The notes beneath the pieces are model-generated. The model saw only the letters and a program-made list of their open reading frames with translations, made no database searches and was not told where the DNA came from. A stretch of 16,416 nucleotides of DNA from Verrucomicrobiota bacterium (GTDB taxonomy: Bacteria > Verrucomicrobiota > Verrucomicrobiia > Chthoniobacterales > UBA10450), in the NCBI GenBank assembly GCA_003218815.1, contig QHON01000023.1:1-16416 (forward strand), in the 5' to 3' direction. The stretch's first letter is position 1; every line of letters starts with the position of its first letter. Below, in pieces: positions 1 to 7,658 of the stretch. A program made the position numbers and the translations under genes.

Positions 1-1
1 G

Positions 2-1063
2 ATTATGCTCGTTCTTGTCCTGGCTCGCCGGCTCCGACAGGAGTTTGCGCGGCCCGGCTTATATTTATTGCTTGGCGTCTTTGGTCTTTGCACGATCCCG
101 CCGATTGTCTGGAACACGCAGCACGCCTGGATTACGCTGACTCATCTGCGGTCGCGTGGGGGCATTGAACAGGGCTTTGGCCTTCATCCACTCGAGGCAA
201 TTTCATTTCTGGGCCAGCATTTTTTGGCCTATTCGCCATTTCTGTTTCTCGCACTGGCCTGGGGCGTGATTGCCAGCTGGCGGCGGGTGAATCAACAATT
301 CAAAGTGCTATTTCTAATGTGGTTTGGTTTGCCGGTGTTCGTTTTTTACTTTCTCCTGTCGATTAACAAGAATGCCGCGCCGAACTGGGACGCACTCGCC
401 TTCCCAGGATTCGGCTTGCTGGCAATCTATTTCTGGTGGGGCCGCCTCGAAAGGAGCTTGATCTTGCGACTCGGAGCGGGCGTGGCGTTACTGGTTGGCT
501 TAGTCATGAGCGTGATCGCGCTGGACACAGATTTGTTGCGCACAGCGGGTGTCGAATTGCAGCGAAGTGATCCGAGCGACCGGATGCGCGGATGGAAAAG
601 CGCGACCCGCGCGGTCGAAAAGACGCGCAACGATCTCGAAGCGAAACTGGGAGAGAAATTGTTTCTCATCGCCGATGCACGCGATCGCGCGTCGGAAATT
701 TCCTTTTATCTGCGCGACAAACGGCCAGAGGGTCCGAATCATCCGCCGGTTTACATCACCGAATCGCAGGACATGGTAAACCAGTTTTCGTTCTGGCCGC
801 GCTACGATGAATTCGTCGAGATCAAGCCAGGCACCCCCCGCCCGGAAGGCGAGGTTTACACCGAGGAGAACGGCATTAATCCATTCGTTGGGCGCAGCGC
901 GCTCTTTATTCGAGAAGGCGAAAAAGGGCAGGTGCCGCACAATATCCGGGCCGGGTTTCAATCGACCGAACCGGTTGGCACAATTGAAGTGCGTCGTTAC
1001 GGCAAGCTGCTGCGTATCTGGCAGGTTTTTCTTTGCCGAAACTATCGCACGCTTCCACTATGA
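2..1063 (+). CDS. GT39-family membrane glycosyltransferase, 5'-truncated by window edge
   Basis: This looks like the C-terminal part of an ArnT/PMT-type glycosyltransferase, an inner-membrane enzyme that moves a sugar from a polyprenyl-phosphate carrier to an envelope acceptor. The frame is open to the left edge, so the catalytic N-terminus lies outside the window. Counting from the ATG at 5, about five hydrophobic segments are visible (near residues 19-36, 69-88, 101-118, 130-145 and 150-172). A PPIVWNTQHAW loop (32-42), typical of bacterial GT39/PMT_2 proteins, follows the first. After residue 180 comes a soluble tail of about 170 residues, beginning with DPSDRMRGW. The TGA stop overlaps the ATG of the GT2 gene (ATGA), which implies translational coupling. 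A donor-making GT2 beside a donor-using GT39 mirrors the ArnC/ArnT arrangement. The sugar and acceptor cannot be read from sequence. Confidence 0.8.
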   Translation: MMLVLVLARRLRQEFARPGLYLLLGVFGLCTIPPIVWNTQHAWITLTHLRSRGGIEQGFGLHPLEAISFLGQHFLAYSPFLFLALAWGVIASWRRVNQQFKVLFLMWFGLPVFVFYFLLSINKNAAPNWDALAFPGFGLLAIYFWWGRLERSLILRLGAGVALLVGLVMSVIALDTDLLRTAGVELQRSDPSDRMRGWKSATRAVEKTRNDLEAKLGEKLFLIADARDRASEISFYLRDKRPEGPNHPPVYITESQDMVNQFSFWPRYDEFVEIKPGTPRPEGEVYTEENGINPFVGRSALFIREGEKGQVPHNIRAGFQSTEPVGTIEVRRYGKLLRIWQVFLCRNYRTLPL

Positions 1064-1770
1064 CGGAGACGACAAAATCGCCGGCTGTCTCCGTGATCGT
1101 TCCGCTTTTCAATGAGGAAGAGAACATGTCGATCTTGCAATCGGAGTTAAATGCGACGCTGGGCGGAATTGATCACGAAATCATTTTTGTCGACGACGGA
1201 TCGGTCGATCGCACAGTCGAGCGAATCGTAACTGCGCCGAACATTCGAGTGATTCGTTTCGGAAAAAATACAGGACAAAGCGCCGCCATTTATGCCGGCC
1301 TTGAGGCGGCTCGCGGCGCGACTGCTGTTCTCATCGATGGCGATTTGCAAAATGACCCTGCCGACATTCCGCGACTTCTCGCGGAAATTGATCGTGGCGC
1401 CGATCTCGTTTGTGGTTATCGCGCGCAGCGCAAAGACACGCTGGTGAAACGGCTGACCAGCCGGACCGCCAATTTCGTTCGCAGCCGTTTTACAAAAGAT
1501 GGCGTGCGCGACACCGGCTGCACGCTGAAGGCAATGCGGTGCGAATGTGTGAGCGCGTTGGTCCCGTTCAAAGGCATGCACCGTTTCATCCCTGCGCTTG
1601 TCAAAGCCGCCGGATACCGGCTAGTGGAAATTCCCGTGAATCATCGTCCGCGTCGCTTTGGCCAAAGTAAGTATGGCCTGGGTAATCGCGCTCTTCGTGC
1701 CACCATCGACATGTTCGGCGTCCGCTGGCTGCTTTCGCGCAGATTGAACTACAAAATACGCAGGTCGTAA
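1060..1770 (+). CDS. GT2 glycosyltransferase, DPM1/ArnC-like (polyprenyl-phosphate sugar synthase type)
   Basis: Predicted to transfer a nucleotide-activated sugar to polyprenyl phosphate at the cytoplasmic face. The 236-residue protein has the GT-A landmarks in order: VSVIVPLFNEEEN (10-22), FVDDGSVDRT (43-52), GKNTGQSAA (68-76), the metal-binding DGDLQND (93-99), and a late RRFGQSKYG segment seen in DPM1/ArnC proteins. The start is the ATG at 1060, overlapping the stop of the GT39 gene; a longer reading from TTG 1033 is possible in frame but would begin inside that gene. Unlike ArnC or GtrB, the protein ends soon after the GT-A domain and shows no C-terminal transmembrane helices. It may be soluble or membrane-associated through its partner. 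Family assignment is firm; the sugar is unknown. Confidence 0.88.
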   Translation: MTETTKSPAVSVIVPLFNEEENMSILQSELNATLGGIDHEIIFVDDGSVDRTVERIVTAPNIRVIRFGKNTGQSAAIYAGLEAARGATAVLIDGDLQNDPADIPRLLAEIDRGADLVCGYRAQRKDTLVKRLTSRTANFVRSRFTKDGVRDTGCTLKAMRCECVSALVPFKGMHRFIPALVKAAGYRLVEIPVNHRPRRFGQSKYGLGNRALRATIDMFGVRWLLSRRLNYKIRRS

Positions 1771-1848
1771 TCCCGGCCGCACAGGCGGAAATCCCGCTTG
1801 TCAACCTAGCCGCCCCCGCTAAGCTTCCGCTCCCGACGGGATTTCTGC

Positions 1849-2316
1849 ATGTCCTTGGACAATTTATTATCCGCCGAGCAAATCGTCCCGGAGATGAAGG
1901 CGACGGAGCGTTGGCCGGCTATTGTCGAGCTGATCGATTTGCTCGTTGGATTGGCGAAAATCAAAACCGACGACCGGGAGAGCATTCTGGCGTCGCTCAA
2001 ACAGCGCGAGGAAACCATGAGCACTGGCATTGGCTTCGGGATTGCCATTCCGCACTGCTCATCCGACCGGATTGAGGAAGTGGTGGCGGCATTTGGAAGA
2101 TCGACAAGCGGAATTGAGTTTGACGCCCTGGATAATGCGCCGGTGAAATTCGTTGTCCTGTTTATCGTGCCAAAAAATCAGTTTCAGACGCATCTGCGCA
2201 CGCTGGCTTCGATCGCCAAATTCTTGAATGATCGCGCTACGCGCGAGCGTTTGGCCGAGGCGAATTCAGCGGACGAAATCTTGTCGATCTTTCGCGACCG
2301 CTCGCAAAAGGTGTAG
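1849..2316 (+). CDS. ptsN: PTS IIA domain protein, nitrogen-regulatory (PtsN/EIIA-Ntr) type
   Basis: A stand-alone 155-residue phosphotransferase IIA domain of the fructose/mannitol/Ntr class. The phospho-acceptor histidine is visible as His69 in GIAIPHCSSD, preceded by the usual REETMSTGIGFG. The VKFVVLFIVPKNQFQTHLRTLASIA stretch (in two parts around residue 105) matches the family core. EIIA-Ntr proteins are phosphorylated through NPr or HPr and act as regulators by binding potassium transporters or kinases, not as sugar transporters. No EI, HPr or permease gene is present here, which supports a regulatory role. The gap before it (1771-1848) is short and GC-rich, with a GGGA about ten bases before the ATG as a possible ribosome site. 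The TAG stop is also the end of the GTAG foot of the repeat that follows. The symbol is by family resemblance. Confidence 0.82.
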   Translation: MSLDNLLSAEQIVPEMKATERWPAIVELIDLLVGLAKIKTDDRESILASLKQREETMSTGIGFGIAIPHCSSDRIEEVVAAFGRSTSGIEFDALDNAPVKFVVLFIVPKNQFQTHLRTLASIAKFLNDRATRERLAEANSADEILSIFRDRSQKV

Positions 2317-2366
2317 TGGCACGGGCTTCAAGCCCGCGAGCTTCAACGGCAAGATGCCGACGCCAC
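2313..2366 (+). repeat. REP-like GTAG double-hairpin element between ptsN and argS
   Basis: The element starts with GTAG (2313-2316), followed by two adjacent hairpins: CGGGCTT/AAGCCCG (2322-2328 and 2330-2336) and CGGCA/TGCCG (2347-2351 and 2355-2359). An outer GTGGC (2316-2320) pairs with GCCAC (2362-2366), closing the whole unit into a Y-shaped fold. GTAG next to a hairpin is the mark recognised by REP-associated tyrosine transposases in enterobacteria, so this is probably a REP/BIME-like unit. Its hairpin sequence differs from the pair around the RAYT gene at 7149. No U-run follows, so it is not a standard intrinsic terminator. Confidence 0.6.
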
Positions 2367-2399
2367 GAAAATGTGTGAATCTGTGGCACGCGAAAATCC

Positions 2400-4106
2400 A
2401 TGGAGACGTTCCAAACACTTCTCGCAAACAAACTTTCGGATGCACTGGCAAAGGCCGGCTTACCGACTGCAGGCGAATTGACGCCGGCGACCGACGCGCG
2501 CTTCGGCGATTATCAGACGAATGCCGCGCTCGTGCTGGGCAAGCAGCGGGGCGAAAATCCGAAAGCTCTTGCCGAGAAGATTCTCGCCGATATTGATATT
2601 AGCGATCTTTGCGAACCGCCCACCGTCGCGGGCGCCGGCTTCATCAATTTCACGTTGCGGAGCGATGCGGTCGCAAAAAAAGCAGGCGAGCTTTTGCCAG
2701 ACGAACGCCTTGGTGTCGCAAATGCAAAATCGACGAAGAAGATCGTGATTGATTTCGGATCGCCCAATGTGGCAAAGCCGATGCACGTCGGTCATATTCG
2801 CAGCACTGTGCTCGGCGACGCGCTCGCTCGCATCGCAAGCTTTCTCGGTCACGAGGTTATTCGGGACAATCACATCGGCGATTGGGGGACACAGTTCGGG
2901 ATGGTGATCTACGGCTGGAAAAATTTGTTGGATCGACAATCGCTCCAGCGGGATCCACTCGCCGAGATCGTTCGCATCTACAAGGAGACGAATGAAAAAG
3001 CGACAAGCGATCCTCAAGTCCGCGAAGCGTGCCGCCAGGAACTCGTCAAGCTCCAAGCCGGTGACAAAGAAAATATCGACATCTGGAACGAGTGTGTCGC
3101 ATTCTCGATGCAGGATTTCGAGCACGTTTACAGATTGCTCGACATTCGTTTCGATATCCAGTGCGGCGAAAGTTTTTACAACGATCGTCTGCCCGCAGTC
3201 GTTGATCGTTTACTCAAATCCGGGATCGGGGAAATCAGCGAAGGCGCAGTCTGCGTTTTCTTTCGTGACATTCCCCAGCTGGTGGACAGGCCGTGCATCA
3301 TTCGCAAACGCGACGGCGGCTTCAATTATGCGACAACCGATGTAGCGACGGTCGATTATCGCATTAACGATTTAAAAGCCGACACGGTCTGGATTGTGAC
3401 CGGTGCGCCGCAAATTTTGCATTTTCAGCAGATTTTTGAAATCGCGCGACGCGAAGGGTACAAAGCAGATTTTCGCCACATCACACACGGCAGCATTTTG
3501 GGCGAGGACCGTAAGCTGATGAAAACGCGCTCGGGCGAGAACGTGCCGTTGCGCGAACTTCTCGATGAGGCGTGCAAACGGGCCCGCAAAATTATTGAGG
3601 AGAAAAATCCCGATTTGAGCGAGGAAGACAAGATCGACATCGCCCAAAAGATTGGCATCGGCGCGGTTAAATACGCCGATCTGTCGCAGTATCGGATGAC
3701 TGATTACGTGTTTTCCTGGGATCGAATGCTTTCACTGCAAGGAAATACTGCGCCGTATTTGCAGAACGCGTATGTGCGAATCCGCTCGATTTTCCGGAAA
3801 GCCGGCGAGCCTGCACCAAAGATCGACAAGTTGATCCTTCGCGATCCTAGCGAAATCAATCTCGCCAAACGCCTCTGCCAATTTGCGGAAATTGTCCCGC
3901 AGGTGCTGAACGATTTTCGCCCGAACATTCTGGCAAATTATCTGTTCGAACTCGCGAACAGTCTTCACACGTTTTACGAAGCCTGTCCGGTCTTGAAATC
4001 AGATGAACCAGTCCGCAGTTCGCGTCTGGCGCTGTGCGATCTTAGTGGGCACGTTTTGCAGCGGGGGCTGGATCTTCTTGGAATCAAAGTCCCGGAAAAA
4101 ATGTGA
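2400..4106 (+). CDS. argS: Arginyl-tRNA synthetase
   Basis: Class I synthetase that charges tRNA-Arg with arginine using ATP (EC 6.1.1.19), cytosolic and essential. At 568 residues it is close to the E. coli enzyme (577). Visible in order: the N-terminal ArgRS additional domain with RFGDYQTNAALVLGK (about 35-49); FGSPNVAKPMHVGHIRST, with the HIGH-type motif H129-V-G-H132; NHIGDWGTQFGM; the divergent KMSKS counterpart KLMKTRSG (372-379), a known ArgRS peculiarity; and the DALR anticodon-binding domain from about 455, ending in LDLLGIKVPEKM as is typical. The ATG at 2400 begins the conserved N-terminus, with no clear Shine-Dalgarno. It is separated from ptsN by a REP-like element, so cotranscription is uncertain. 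Confidence 0.97.
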   Translation: METFQTLLANKLSDALAKAGLPTAGELTPATDARFGDYQTNAALVLGKQRGENPKALAEKILADIDISDLCEPPTVAGAGFINFTLRSDAVAKKAGELLPDERLGVANAKSTKKIVIDFGSPNVAKPMHVGHIRSTVLGDALARIASFLGHEVIRDNHIGDWGTQFGMVIYGWKNLLDRQSLQRDPLAEIVRIYKETNEKATSDPQVREACRQELVKLQAGDKENIDIWNECVAFSMQDFEHVYRLLDIRFDIQCGESFYNDRLPAVVDRLLKSGIGEISEGAVCVFFRDIPQLVDRPCIIRKRDGGFNYATTDVATVDYRINDLKADTVWIVTGAPQILHFQQIFEIARREGYKADFRHITHGSILGEDRKLMKTRSGENVPLRELLDEACKRARKIIEEKNPDLSEEDKIDIAQKIGIGAVKYADLSQYRMTDYVFSWDRMLSLQGNTAPYLQNAYVRIRSIFRKAGEPAPKIDKLILRDPSEINLAKRLCQFAEIVPQVLNDFRPNILANYLFELANSLHTFYEACPVLKSDEPVRSSRLALCDLSGHVLQRGLDLLGIKVPEKM

Positions 4107-4114
4107 AGGCAAAA

Positions 4115-4225
4115 GACGAAGGGCGAATGTCGAATGAATGACGAAGCTCGAATGAAAAAGAATTGCGCTGCGCTGCCACCCGTTTGGGATTTCGCCATTC
4201 GTTATTCGGATTTCGTCATTCAAAC
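4115..4225. repeat. GAATGACGAA-type inverted repeat cluster between argS and treY
   Basis: The 140-base gap between argS and treY holds iterated GAATG/ACGAA words. On the left arm they read GAATGTCGAATGAATGACGA and onward (about 4125-4155). On the right arm (about 4190-4221) the complement appears as ATTCGTTATTCGGATTTCG and onward. A perfect 10-base inverted pair is GAATGACGAA at 4136-4145 and TTCGTCATTC at 4212-4221. This is low-complexity, non-coding repeat DNA; reading it as coding would extend treY by 28 implausible residues. No promoter was identified. Confidence 0.6.
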
Positions 4226-4246
4226 CGTGTCTCGGCTCCGATCGAT

Positions 4247-7102
4247 ATGACAGAAAGACCGCATCCGCGCATCCCTAGCTCGACCTACCGGTTGCAGTTC
4301 AACCGTTGGTTCACTTTTGCCCAGGCGCGCGAGATCGTGCCGTATCTCTACGCGCTGGGTGTAAGTGATGCTTATGCCTCGCCCTATTTTCAGGCGCGAC
4401 CGGATAGTCTACACGGTTACGACATTACCGATCACAACAAACTCAATGTGGCGATCGGTTCCCGCGAGGAGTACGACTCTTGGATTTCGGAATTGCACGC
4501 GCACTCGATGGGCCAGGTGCTCGATTTTGTGCCGAATCACGTCGGGATCGCGGAGCCGCTCAATCAGTGGTGGATGGATGTGCTCGAAAATGGGCCCAGT
4601 TCGAGGTACGCGCCGTATTTCGATATCGACTGGCATCCATTGAAGTCGGACCTACGCGACAAAGTTCTGTTGCCTATTTTAAGCGACCAATATGGGCGCG
4701 TTCTCGAGCGCGGTGAGCTACACGTCTACTTTATGGAGGGCACGTTTTATCTTCGCTATGGCGATCGCAGACTGCCGATCGCGCCGGGGACTTATCGTTA
4801 CGTTCTGGAGATAGCCCTACAAAACTTGGCGGAACATAAGGACGAAGAGTTTTACGCCGAGGTGCAAAGCATTCTGACCGCGCTCGAATATTTGCCAAAA
4901 CGCACTGAAACCGATCCGAAGCGCATCGCAGAACGCATCCGGGAAAAGGAAATCATCAAGCGGCGACTCGAGCGCCGCTGCGCTGAAGCGCCGCAAGTAC
5001 AGCACGCAATTGAAAAGGCATTAGCGCGGATCAACGGAGAACCGGGAGACCCGCGCAGCTTCGATGCGCTCGATGAGTTGCTGAACGCGCAGTCGTACCG
5101 CCTGGCATTTTGGCGAGTCGCGGCCGAAGAAATTAATTATCGCCGGTTCTTTGATGTTAATGATCTCGCGGCGATCCGGGTTGAACTTCCCAAGGTCTTT
5201 GATGCCGTTCACCGGCTGCTACTGGAGCTGGTGCAGACCCGCGCGGTGACGGCTCTCCGGATCGATCATCCGGACGGCCTTTATTTACCCCGCGAATATT
5301 TCGAGAAAATTCAGCAGCGCTGCGCGAAAGCGCTGGCGATCGCCCTGCCCCAGGATGGACGCGCCATTTACATGGTCGCGGAAAAAATCCTCACTGGCGC
5401 CGAACCCCTGCGGAAGGATTGGCTGGTGCACGGAACCACCGGTTATGATTTTGCGAATCAGGTGATGCAGTTACTGGTCGATTCCTCAGCTGAGACGGAA
5501 ATCACAAAGACGTTTCATCGCTTCATCGGTCACTCCCTGCATTTTGGTCATCTCGTCTATGCGAAGAAACTGCAAGTGATGCGATTGGCGCTGGCCAATG
5601 ACGTCGATGTCTTGGGCAACATGGTCGATCGGCTTTCCGAGCAAAACCGCTGGTATCGCGATTTCACCCTAGAAGCGCTTGCGCGGGCGGTGCGAGAGAC
5701 GATCGCCTGTTTTCCGGTCTACCGAACTTATGTCGCGCCGGGGCGGCCGGTAAGTGAGGAAGATCGACAAGTGGTCGAACACGCCGTTACCGCAGCCAAG
5801 CGCCGGAACCCCGCGATTGAGGAATCAATTTTTAATTTTCTGCGTGACGTTTTGCTCTTTCGGTTTCCGGAAAACCTCGATGCCGAAGCGCGGGCCGCCC
5901 ATACCCATTTTGTTCTCAAGTTCCAGCAAGCCACGGGACCAATTATGGCCAAGGGCCTGGAGGACACGGTGTTTTATATTTACAACCGTTTGGCGGCCTT
6001 AAATGAAGTCGGCGGGGAGCCACACCAGTTCGGGTTGAGCATTGACGCATTTCACGAATGCAACTTGGATCGGCAGCGCAATTGGCCGGCGACACTGCTC
6101 GCGACCTCGACCCATGACACAAAACGCAGCGAAGATGTGCGCGCGAGGATGGTTGCCATTTCCGAATTGCCGGAACTTTGGCGGCGCTCCCTGCAACGCT
6201 GGCGTCTCGCCAATCGCCGCTGGAAACGCATTATCAACGAAACCGAAGCGCCCGACGGAAACGAAGAATATCTGCTCTACCAAACGTTGCTCGGGACCTG
6301 GCCGGTGCAGCCTTCCGGCGTCCCGGAAGCCATTGCAACGGCCGAATACATCGAGCGCATTCAGGCTTATATGGGCAAAGCTCTCCATGAAGCCAAGATC
6401 AATACGAGTTGGATCCAGCCAAATGAAGAATGGGACGCAGCGATGCGGGATTTCATAGGGAGAATTCTGGATTCCTCGTCCCGGAATAAGTTCGTTCCGG
6501 CTTTCCTTCCGGTTGTTCAGGAAATTGCGTGGCTCGGTGTGATCAATTCGCTTAGCCAGACGCTACTCAAGTTGACTTCGCCGGGAGTGCCCGACATCTA
6601 TCAAGGCAACGAGATTTGGGACTATAGTCTGGTCGATCCAGACAACCGGCAGCCGGTTGATTACAGACCGCGTCGCGCAATGCTCGATGCGTTGCCAGCG
6701 TCCACCCCCGACGAGCTGATGCGGAACTGGCCTGATGGGCGGATCAAAATGTTTCTGACGCAGCGACTGCTGCAATTTCGACGCGAACACGTCGGGCTTT
6801 TCCAGCGTGGAGAGTATTTGCCCCTCGGCGCGAGCGGGACGTTTGCAGAATGTTGTGTCAGTTTCGCAAGACGACTTGGCGATCAATGGATCGTTGTAAT
6901 CGCGCCGCGGCTCTCTTCGCGTATCGGTTTCCCGCCGATTGCTGAACGATGGAAAGATACAATGCTCGAATTTCCCGAAACGCTCTCGCTCGAACATGCA
7001 CACAATCTTTTCACCTGTCGCAAGCTTCATCACGAAGGCCGAGTCGTGGCGGTGGCCGATACGCTGTCGATCCTGCCCTTCGCTGTGATTACGAATCTGT
7101 AG
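4247..7102 (+). CDS. treY: Maltooligosyltrehalose synthase (GH13)
   Basis: TreY (EC 5.4.99.15) isomerises the reducing-end bond of maltodextrins from alpha-1,4 to alpha-1,1, so that TreZ can release trehalose; the pathway serves stress and desiccation tolerance. The 951-residue protein starts IPSSTYRLQFN, the TreY signature. It has the GH13 catalytic set: nucleophile Asp340 in RIDHPDGLYLP, general acid Glu379 in MVAEKIL, and His623-Asp624 in TSTHDTKRSEDVRARM. It ends with SPGVPDIYQGNE and YSLVDPDNRQPVDY. The ATG at 4247 is chosen over an in-frame TTG at 4163 because the extra codons come from repeat DNA. TreZ and TreX usually sit nearby but are not in this window. The TAG stop falls inside the GTAG of the following REP element. 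Confidence 0.96.
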   Translation: MTERPHPRIPSSTYRLQFNRWFTFAQAREIVPYLYALGVSDAYASPYFQARPDSLHGYDITDHNKLNVAIGSREEYDSWISELHAHSMGQVLDFVPNHVGIAEPLNQWWMDVLENGPSSRYAPYFDIDWHPLKSDLRDKVLLPILSDQYGRVLERGELHVYFMEGTFYLRYGDRRLPIAPGTYRYVLEIALQNLAEHKDEEFYAEVQSILTALEYLPKRTETDPKRIAERIREKEIIKRRLERRCAEAPQVQHAIEKALARINGEPGDPRSFDALDELLNAQSYRLAFWRVAAEEINYRRFFDVNDLAAIRVELPKVFDAVHRLLLELVQTRAVTALRIDHPDGLYLPREYFEKIQQRCAKALAIALPQDGRAIYMVAEKILTGAEPLRKDWLVHGTTGYDFANQVMQLLVDSSAETEITKTFHRFIGHSLHFGHLVYAKKLQVMRLALANDVDVLGNMVDRLSEQNRWYRDFTLEALARAVRETIACFPVYRTYVAPGRPVSEEDRQVVEHAVTAAKRRNPAIEESIFNFLRDVLLFRFPENLDAEARAAHTHFVLKFQQATGPIMAKGLEDTVFYIYNRLAALNEVGGEPHQFGLSIDAFHECNLDRQRNWPATLLATSTHDTKRSEDVRARMVAISELPELWRRSLQRWRLANRRWKRIINETEAPDGNEEYLLYQTLLGTWPVQPSGVPEAIATAEYIERIQAYMGKALHEAKINTSWIQPNEEWDAAMRDFIGRILDSSSRNKFVPAFLPVVQEIAWLGVINSLSQTLLKLTSPGVPDIYQGNEIWDYSLVDPDNRQPVDYRPRRAMLDALPASTPDELMRNWPDGRIKMFLTQRLLQFRREHVGLFQRGEYLPLGASGTFAECCVSFARRLGDQWIVVIAPRLSSRIGFPPIAERWKDTMLEFPETLSLEHAHNLFTCRKLHHEGRVVAVADTLSILPFAVITNL

Positions 7103-7122
7103 CGGCGGTCTGTGGCCGTCGC
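7098..7122 (+). repeat. REP element, left copy flanking the RAYT gene
   Basis: A 25-base element consisting of GTAG (7099-7102) followed by a hairpin with arms GCGGCGG (7102-7108) and CCGTCGC (7116-7122), one G-T wobble. It is repeated in inverted orientation at 7629-7653 with a single base difference. The GTAG foot plus imperfect hairpin is the layout of REP sequences handled by RAYT enzymes. TAG of the foot is the treY stop codon. Confidence 0.85.
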
Positions 7123-7148
7123 TCGAATTTGATCACTTAACATGCGAT

Positions 7149-7619
7149 ATGCCTGAACGTCTTCGAAGACTAGATTACACGTTTCAGCAGCTGCCAATTT
7201 ATTTCGTCACGGCATGTACTCATCAACGGGAGAAGATCTTGGATAGCATTGATATTCACACGCGCCTTGCTCAGTTCGGAAAAGAAGGTCCAGAGCACGG
7301 GGCATGGCTGGGCGCATACGTCCTGATGCCCGATCACTTCCATGCATTTGTTGTGATAGACGATCAACGACTGGATCTCTCCGCTTGGATGAGGTCCTTG
7401 AAGAATGCTTTTTCAAAAGTTCTACGCGTCCACAACGTGCCGTCGCCTCATTGGCAAAAAGGGTTCTTTGATCACATTTTGCGCAGTGGGGAGTCCTACT
7501 CGCAGAAATGGGATTATGTTCGTGAGAATCCGGTACGTGCCGGATTGGTGACGGACTGGAGAGAATGGCCATTCCTGGGAGAAGTCTTTGATCTGGAGTT
7601 CAGAGATGATCGCTTCTGA
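7149..7619 (+). CDS. REP-associated tyrosine transposase (RAYT, Y1 HUH-like family)
   Basis: A 156-residue single-strand DNA endonuclease related to IS200/IS605 TnpA. RAYTs are usually single-copy domesticated enzymes that bind and cut REP hairpins at the GTAG foot. Evidence: the metal-binding pair His63-Phe-His65 in YVLMPDHFHAFVV; the family's hydrophobic start LPIYFVTACTHQRE; HWQKGFFDHILRSGES; and the C-terminal YVRENPVRAGLV. Tyr117 and Tyr123 are candidates for the nucleophile. The ATG at 7149 lies 27 bases after the left REP and the stop 10 bases before the right REP, so gene plus flanks form a compact unit. Hand-counted GC is about 51% over 7201-7560, a little below sampled treY lines (about 58%), compatible with acquisition. 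The frame is intact. Confidence 0.92.
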   Translation: MPERLRRLDYTFQQLPIYFVTACTHQREKILDSIDIHTRLAQFGKEGPEHGAWLGAYVLMPDHFHAFVVIDDQRLDLSAWMRSLKNAFSKVLRVHNVPSPHWQKGFFDHILRSGESYSQKWDYVRENPVRAGLVTDWREWPFLGEVFDLEFRDDRF

Positions 7620-7628
7620 AGAATTAAT

Positions 7629-7653
7629 GCGACGGTCACAGACCGCCGCTACA
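7629..7653 (-). repeat. REP element, right inverted copy flanking the RAYT gene
   Basis: Reverse complement of the copy at 7098-7122, matching 24 of 25 bases; its GTAG foot is 7649-7652 on the minus strand. The hairpin arms are GCGACGG (7629-7635) and ACCGCCGC near 7642-7649. It lies six bases beyond the TAA stop of the convergent M50-like gene and ten after the RAYT stop. The two copies face each other across the gene like the REP pairs of a BIME. Confidence 0.85.
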
Positions 7654-7658
7654 GAAGA

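Noticed and set aside
500..961. Minus-strand open frame of 153 codons
   Set aside because: Antisense to the GT39 tail, with no ribosome site and no recognisable domain.
1827..1848. Intrinsic terminator before ptsN
   Set aside because: TCCC/GGGA is only a four-base stem with a short TTTCT; too weak to call.
2322..2359. Rho-independent terminator of ptsN
   Set aside because: Stable hairpins, but no T-run after either; the GTAG foot and double-hairpin layout fit a REP-like element better.
2460..3125. Minus-strand open frame of 221 codons across argS
   Set aside because: It is antisense to the conserved core of argS, has no family features and reflects codon use of the real gene.
4163..4246. 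Extended TTG start of treY
   Set aside because: The added 28 residues are encoded by the intergenic repeat; homology begins after the ATG at 4247.
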